This document shows positions 45,558-48,795 of a stretch of 48,795 nt of DNA, one piece after another (the stretch's first letter is position 1; each line of letters opens with the position of its first letter). Where the stretch lies: contig NZ_SMLB01000048.1 in the NCBI RefSeq assembly GCF_004349105.1, forward strand, positions 1-48,795, given 5' to 3'. The notes under the pieces are model-generated. The model was not told the DNA's origin. It did not search any database and saw only the letters and a program-made list of their open reading frames with translations. This DNA is from Jiangella aurantiaca (GTDB lineage Bacteria > Actinomycetota > Actinomycetes > Jiangellales > Jiangellaceae). Position numbers and translations under genes: made by a program.

Positions 45558-46429
45558 GCCGACCGACTGATGTCATGAACATCGCGCTGCAGCAACCCCC
45601 GAGCCTGATCGCTCCCCCGCCGGCCCGCACGCCACTGGCCCGGCTGCGCTGGGCCGCCGCCGACGGCTGGGTGATGACGAAGCGCAACATGGCGCACGTC
45701 GTCCGGGCGCCCGAAGAGGTCGTCATCTACTTCACCCTGCCGATCATGTTCGTGCTGGTCTTCGGCTACGTGTTCGGCAGCGGCATGGCGCTGCCCGGTG
45801 GCGGCAACTACCGCGAGTTCCTGCTCCCCGGCGTGTTCGCGATGACCATGCTGTACGGCCTGGGCGCCACCGCCACGGGCGTCGCGTTCGACGTCGACCG
45901 CGGTGTGGTCGACAGGTTCCGGTCCATGCCGATGGCCCGGTCGGCGCTGGTCGTAGGACGCAGCGGGGCCGACCTCATCCGCGCCGTCCTGGAGATGACG
46001 ACGCTGGTGGTCTGTGGCCTGCTGGTCGGCTGGCAGTGGCGCAACGGCATCGGCGACGCGCTCGCCGCGGTCGGGCTGATCCTGCTGCTGCGGTTCGCCA
46101 TCACCTGGATCGGCATCTATCTCGGGCTGGTCGTGCCGAATCCGGACACCGTCGGCGTCATCGTCTTCCCGGCTGCGTTCCCGCTGACCGCGCTGTCCAA
46201 CGTGTTCGTCGCGCCCGAGGCGATGCCGGACTGGCTGGGCGCGGTGTCGGAGTGGAACCCGCTGTCGTCGACGGTGGCCGCGACGCGCGAGCTGTTCGGC
46301 AACCCCGGCTTCGGCGGCGACTCATGGGCCGCGCAGCACAGCCTGCTGCTGGCGGTCGGCTGGCCGCTGCTCCTCCTGGCGATCTTCATGCCGCTCTCGA
46401 TCCGCCGATACCAGAAGCTCAGCCGCTGA
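45554..46429 (+). CDS. DrrB-type ABC-2 permease
   Basis: A 291-residue membrane protein with about six helices, the permease partner of the preceding ATPase. The ABC-2 family features are VIYFTLPIMFVLVFGYVFGS, FLLPGVFAMTMLYGLGATAT, VDRFRSMPMARSALVVGRSG and the C-terminal FVAPEAMPDWLGAVSEWNPL. The last two are characteristic of daunorubicin-type exporters. ATG 45554 overlaps the ATPase stop. The complex would export a hydrophobic drug or antibiotic, either for self-protection or against a competitor. No biosynthetic genes are nearby. Confidence 0.92.
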   Translation: MSRPTDVMNIALQQPPSLIAPPPARTPLARLRWAAADGWVMTKRNMAHVVRAPEEVVIYFTLPIMFVLVFGYVFGSGMALPGGGNYREFLLPGVFAMTMLYGLGATATGVAFDVDRGVVDRFRSMPMARSALVVGRSGADLIRAVLEMTTLVVCGLLVGWQWRNGIGDALAAVGLILLLRFAITWIGIYLGLVVPNPDTVGVIVFPAAFPLTALSNVFVAPEAMPDWLGAVSEWNPLSSTVAATRELFGNPGFGGDSWAAQHSLLLAVGWPLLLLAIFMPLSIRRYQKLSR

Positions 46430-46503
46430 CCGGTTGCCATCGGCGACCTGTGCGGAGCAGGCTGGAAGGTACCGTTCGGGTTCGCTCGAGGAGGTCGAGA
46501 ACC

Positions 46504-46701
46504 GTGCACGCACACGACGGTGACCGTCTGGTGATCGAGGGGACGAAGGTCGGCTCGGCGCGCCGCGAAGGCGAGGTGCTCGAAACGCACGGACCGGACG
46601 GCGGCCCGCCGTTCCTGGTCCGCTGGTCCGACGGCGCCGAGGGCCTGGTCTATCCGGGCAGCGACGCCCACGTCGTCCCCGCCGCGTCGACGGCGGACTG
46701 A
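46504..46701 (+). CDS. DUF1918 small protein
   Basis: A 65-residue protein with a compact beta-barrel (SH3-like) pattern: GDRLVIEGTKVGSARREGEV, then FLVRWSDGAEGLVYPGSDAH. This is the DUF1918 family of actinomycetes, of unknown function. GTG 46504 has AGGAGGT at 46489-46495, eight bases upstream. It is a single gene ended by a strong hairpin. I infer only that it is expressed and probably cytoplasmic. Confidence 0.9.
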   Translation: MHAHDGDRLVIEGTKVGSARREGEVLETHGPDGGPPFLVRWSDGAEGLVYPGSDAHVVPAASTAD

Positions 46702-46705
46702 CAGA

Positions 46706-46731
46706 GCCGGCGGGCGCGTAGGCCCGCCGGC
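46706..46731 (+). terminator. 10-bp GC stem-loop after the DUF1918 gene
   Basis: GCCGGCGGGC (46706-46715) and GCCCGCCGGC (46722-46731) pair perfectly around GCGTAG, five bases after the stop codon. It is a typical high-GC terminator without a U tract. Confidence 0.8.
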
Positions 46732-46883
46732 CAGCCGGCCGGCGTGGTGCAACCGTGCGGCGAACGCGGCGCCGCCCGGTCTGTGACCACGGTGTCATGC
46801 GTGGCGCAAGCGACGCGTCATTACCAGAGTCGCATTGCTCCCGGTTAGTCTGCTATCCCACGACTCGCCCGGAGCCGCCATTC

Positions 46884-48551
46884 ATGCCAGGACGCCACTC
46901 CTCGCACCGGCCGGCCGCGCCGTCGCCCTGGCTGCGCCGGCTCGGCCTGTCCGTCATGGCCGTCGCGCTCATCGGGGCGGCGGGACTCGGGGTCGCCTCC
47001 GTCCTGGACGCCGGTGACGGCGAATGCGATGGGCCGCTCCCGGTCACCGTCGCCGCCGACCCGACCATCGCGCCGGTCCTCACCGACCTCGCCCGCACCT
47101 ACGCCGAGACCGACCCCCGCCAGGGCGATCTGTGCGTCGAGGTCGATGTCGTCGCCAGCACCGCGGCGTCGGCCGTGCCCACGTTCGGCAACGCCGAGGC
47201 GCCGGACCTGTGGATCCCCAAGAGCCGCGCGTTCGGCCCGCCGGTCGACGACGGGCTCACCGAGCAGCTGGCCAACGTCGCGCTGTCACCGCTGGTCGTG
47301 GTGATGCCGGCGGAGGCAGCGGCGGCCGCGGGCGGCGAGGACGCGCAGATCTCGTGGGCCGCGCTGGTGCAGGGCGAGGCGGCCGCGGTCATCGCCGACC
47401 CGTCCGCCAACGACGAGGGCATCGCCAGCCTGGTCGCCGTCCGCACGGCGCTGGGCGACGAAATCGAGCGCGACGAACTGGTCCAGGTGATGACGCGGGT
47501 GTCACAGGCCGCCGTTCCCACCGTCGAGGAGGCGTTCGCGGCCGCGGCCGAGTCGCCGGCCGCGTTCACCGCCACCGAGCAGTCGGTTGTCGCGTTCAAC
47601 CGGGACAGCTCCGGCGCGCAGGTGGCTGCTCTCTACCCGGCCGAGGGCACGTTCGGGTTCGACTACCCGGCGCTCGCGGTGTCCGGCGCCGAGGAGGACG
47701 AGGCCGCGCGGTCGGCGGCGACCGTGTTCGTCACCTACCTCGGGTCGGCCGACGCGCAGGAGACGATCCGCCGGGCCGGCTTCCGCAGCCCCGACGGCAC
47801 CGCCGACGCCGACGCGGGGGTCGTCGACGGTATCCGCCCGGCCGTGCCGGACCTGCTGCCCGTGCCCGATCCGGCGCTGGTCACCGAGCTGTCGCGGCAG
47901 TGGGCGGCGCTCGCGCTGGACATGCGCATGCTCGCCGTCATCGACGTGTCCGGGTCGATGAACGAGCAGGTCGACGGCGGCGCCACCCGCATGGAGCTGA
48001 CCCGCGACGCCGCGCTCGAGGCGCTGCAGCTGTTCCCGCCGGACGCCTCCGTCGGGCTCTGGGCGTTCTCGATCCTGCAGGACCCGCCCAACGACTACGT
48101 CCAGCTCGTCGATGTCGGGCCGATGAACGAGGCGCTCGAGGACGGCACGCCGCGGCAGGAGGCGCTGGTCGCCGCCGTCGAGTCGCTGCCGTCGATCGCC
48201 GACGGCGGTACCGGCCTCTACGACACCGTGCTGGCCGCGTTCCAGGAGATGCGCAGCAGTTACCAGGCCGGCATGGTCAACTCCGTCGTGCTGCTCACCG
48301 ACGGCCGCAACGAGGACGACCCCGACGGCATCGACCTCGAGACGCTGCTGACCCAGCTGACCGCGCAGTTCGACCCCGCGGCGCCGGTGCCGGTCATCAC
48401 CATCGGCATGGGCCCCGAGGCGGACATGGAGGCGCTGCAGCAGATCTCCGCCGCCACCGGCACGACGGCCTACCACGCCGAGGACCCCAGCGACATCCAG
48501 AGTGTGTTCATCCAGGCCATGATCGAACGGCAGTGCCGTCCCAACTGCTGA
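46884..48551 (+). CDS. membrane-anchored substrate-binding plus VWA-domain protein
   Basis: A 555-residue protein. Residues about 18-43 form an N-terminal anchor (LRRLGLSVMAVALIGAAGLG). Residues about 50-310 resemble a type 2 periplasmic binding fold (LPVTVAADPTIAPVLTDLAR, then APDLWIPKSRAFG and AVIADPSANDEGIAS). Residues about 348-545 are a von Willebrand A domain with an intact MIDAS motif at Asp354 (DVSGSMN) and a later LLTDGRNEDD. The C terminus has a Cys pair (RQCRPNC). This SBP-VWA combination is known in actinomycetes but of unknown function; adhesion or complex assembly at the surface is likely. ATG 46884 has GGAG nine bases upstream. Confidence 0.9.
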   Translation: MPGRHSSHRPAAPSPWLRRLGLSVMAVALIGAAGLGVASVLDAGDGECDGPLPVTVAADPTIAPVLTDLARTYAETDPRQGDLCVEVDVVASTAASAVPTFGNAEAPDLWIPKSRAFGPPVDDGLTEQLANVALSPLVVVMPAEAAAAAGGEDAQISWAALVQGEAAAVIADPSANDEGIASLVAVRTALGDEIERDELVQVMTRVSQAAVPTVEEAFAAAAESPAAFTATEQSVVAFNRDSSGAQVAALYPAEGTFGFDYPALAVSGAEEDEAARSAATVFVTYLGSADAQETIRRAGFRSPDGTADADAGVVDGIRPAVPDLLPVPDPALVTELSRQWAALALDMRMLAVIDVSGSMNEQVDGGATRMELTRDAALEALQLFPPDASVGLWAFSILQDPPNDYVQLVDVGPMNEALEDGTPRQEALVAAVESLPSIADGGTGLYDTVLAAFQEMRSSYQAGMVNSVVLLTDGRNEDDPDGIDLETLLTQLTAQFDPAAPVPVITIGMGPEADMEALQQISAATGTTAYHAEDPSDIQSVFIQAMIERQCRPNC

Positions 48552-48634
48552 CGCCGCCTGGCGCGCCTGTCCCTCTTCGGCCCCGCCGAACTCTATGATC
48601 ATGGGTCGACGAGCGCCAGAGGGAGGTGGCACCG

Positions 48635-48795
48635 GTGAACAACCTGTCCTGGCCGGCGACCATCCTCCTCGGCATCCTGCTCGGCCTCGTCGCCGTCGCG
48701 GCTGAGAACCGCGGCCCTGAGCAGGACGAGCCGACGGCCGGCCCGTCCGAATCGCCGACCGCCTCCCCCGGCTCGGACGGGTCCGGGGGCGGGTC
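48635..48795 (+). CDS. start of a small secreted or membrane protein (truncated by the window)
   Basis: GTG 48635 has GGGAGG at 48621-48626. The visible 53 residues begin MNNLSWPATILLGILLGLVA, a signal or single transmembrane segment, followed by an acidic Ser/Pro/Gly-rich linker (SESPTASPGSDGSGGG). TATGAT at 48594-48599 could be its -10 box. The functional domain lies outside the window, so no family can be named. Confidence 0.7.
   Translation, partial: MNNLSWPATILLGILLGLVAVAAENRGPEQDEPTAGPSESPTASPGSDGSGGG

Overview
The window is high-GC DNA typical of an actinomycete (Actinomycetota). The evidence is frequent GTG starts, 4-bp ATGA/GTGA gene overlaps, a Streptomyces-type GlcNAc transporter (NgcEFG), a DUF1918 protein, a SigE-family sigma factor and an actinobacterial-type dif site. 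I cannot fix the genus. I saw no rRNA, tRNA, CRISPR array, transposase or integrase.

Layout. 0-5.6 kb: the start of an unknown gene and a TrmB-type regulator, divergent from a 1469-residue secreted subtilase with Kelch repeats. 5.8-12.1 kb: an N-acetylglucosamine locus with a BadF-type sugar kinase, divergent from an RpiR regulator, a SIS-domain (NagS/UPF0309-like) protein and ngcEFG. 12.2-15.7 kb: an MFS drug exporter and an ABC exporter behind a SoxR/MerR-style promoter. 15.9-20.2 kb: ArsR-SRPBCC-SRPBCC, a CHRD protein, an unlisted 56-residue ORF flanked by hairpins, and a SigE-type sigma factor with a membrane partner. 20.4-25.6 kb: an MMPL transporter, an FAD oxidoreductase, and a lipoprotein overlapping a cytochrome b. 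25.6-31.3 kb: MpaB-like oxygenase, methyltransferase, TetR, secreted amidase and GntR. 31.3-35.4 kb: deoC, then VOC / UvrA-like / VOC. 35.5-36.15 kb: an AbrB-PIN toxin-antitoxin pair whose stop codon runs into a dif site. 36.4-44.3 kb: amidase, HxlR and its divergent imine-reductase-like target, gnd, arginine deiminase with its permease, and TetR. 44.5-48.8 kb: a DrrA/DrrB-type exporter, DUF1918, a substrate-binding/VWA protein and the start of a small membrane protein.

Main result. The window appears to span the replication terminus. A 28-bp sequence at 36122-36149 has the XerC/XerD arms of an actinobacterial dif. The heptamer GGGGGAG is also completely polarised around it: by eye, 14 copies left of dif all lie on the + strand, and 7 copies right of dif all lie on the - strand, so every copy points at dif. 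Other runs of five G or C show no such switch. This is what a KOPS-like FtsK guide sequence should look like, and I do not know of one described for this group.

Second-rank observations. An identical 18-bp motif precedes both VOC genes that flank the UvrA-like ATPase. The exporter promoter has the full geometry of a SoxR/MerR-activated, leaderless promoter. Several operators sit next to their likely regulators (TetR, HxlR, GntR, AbrB).
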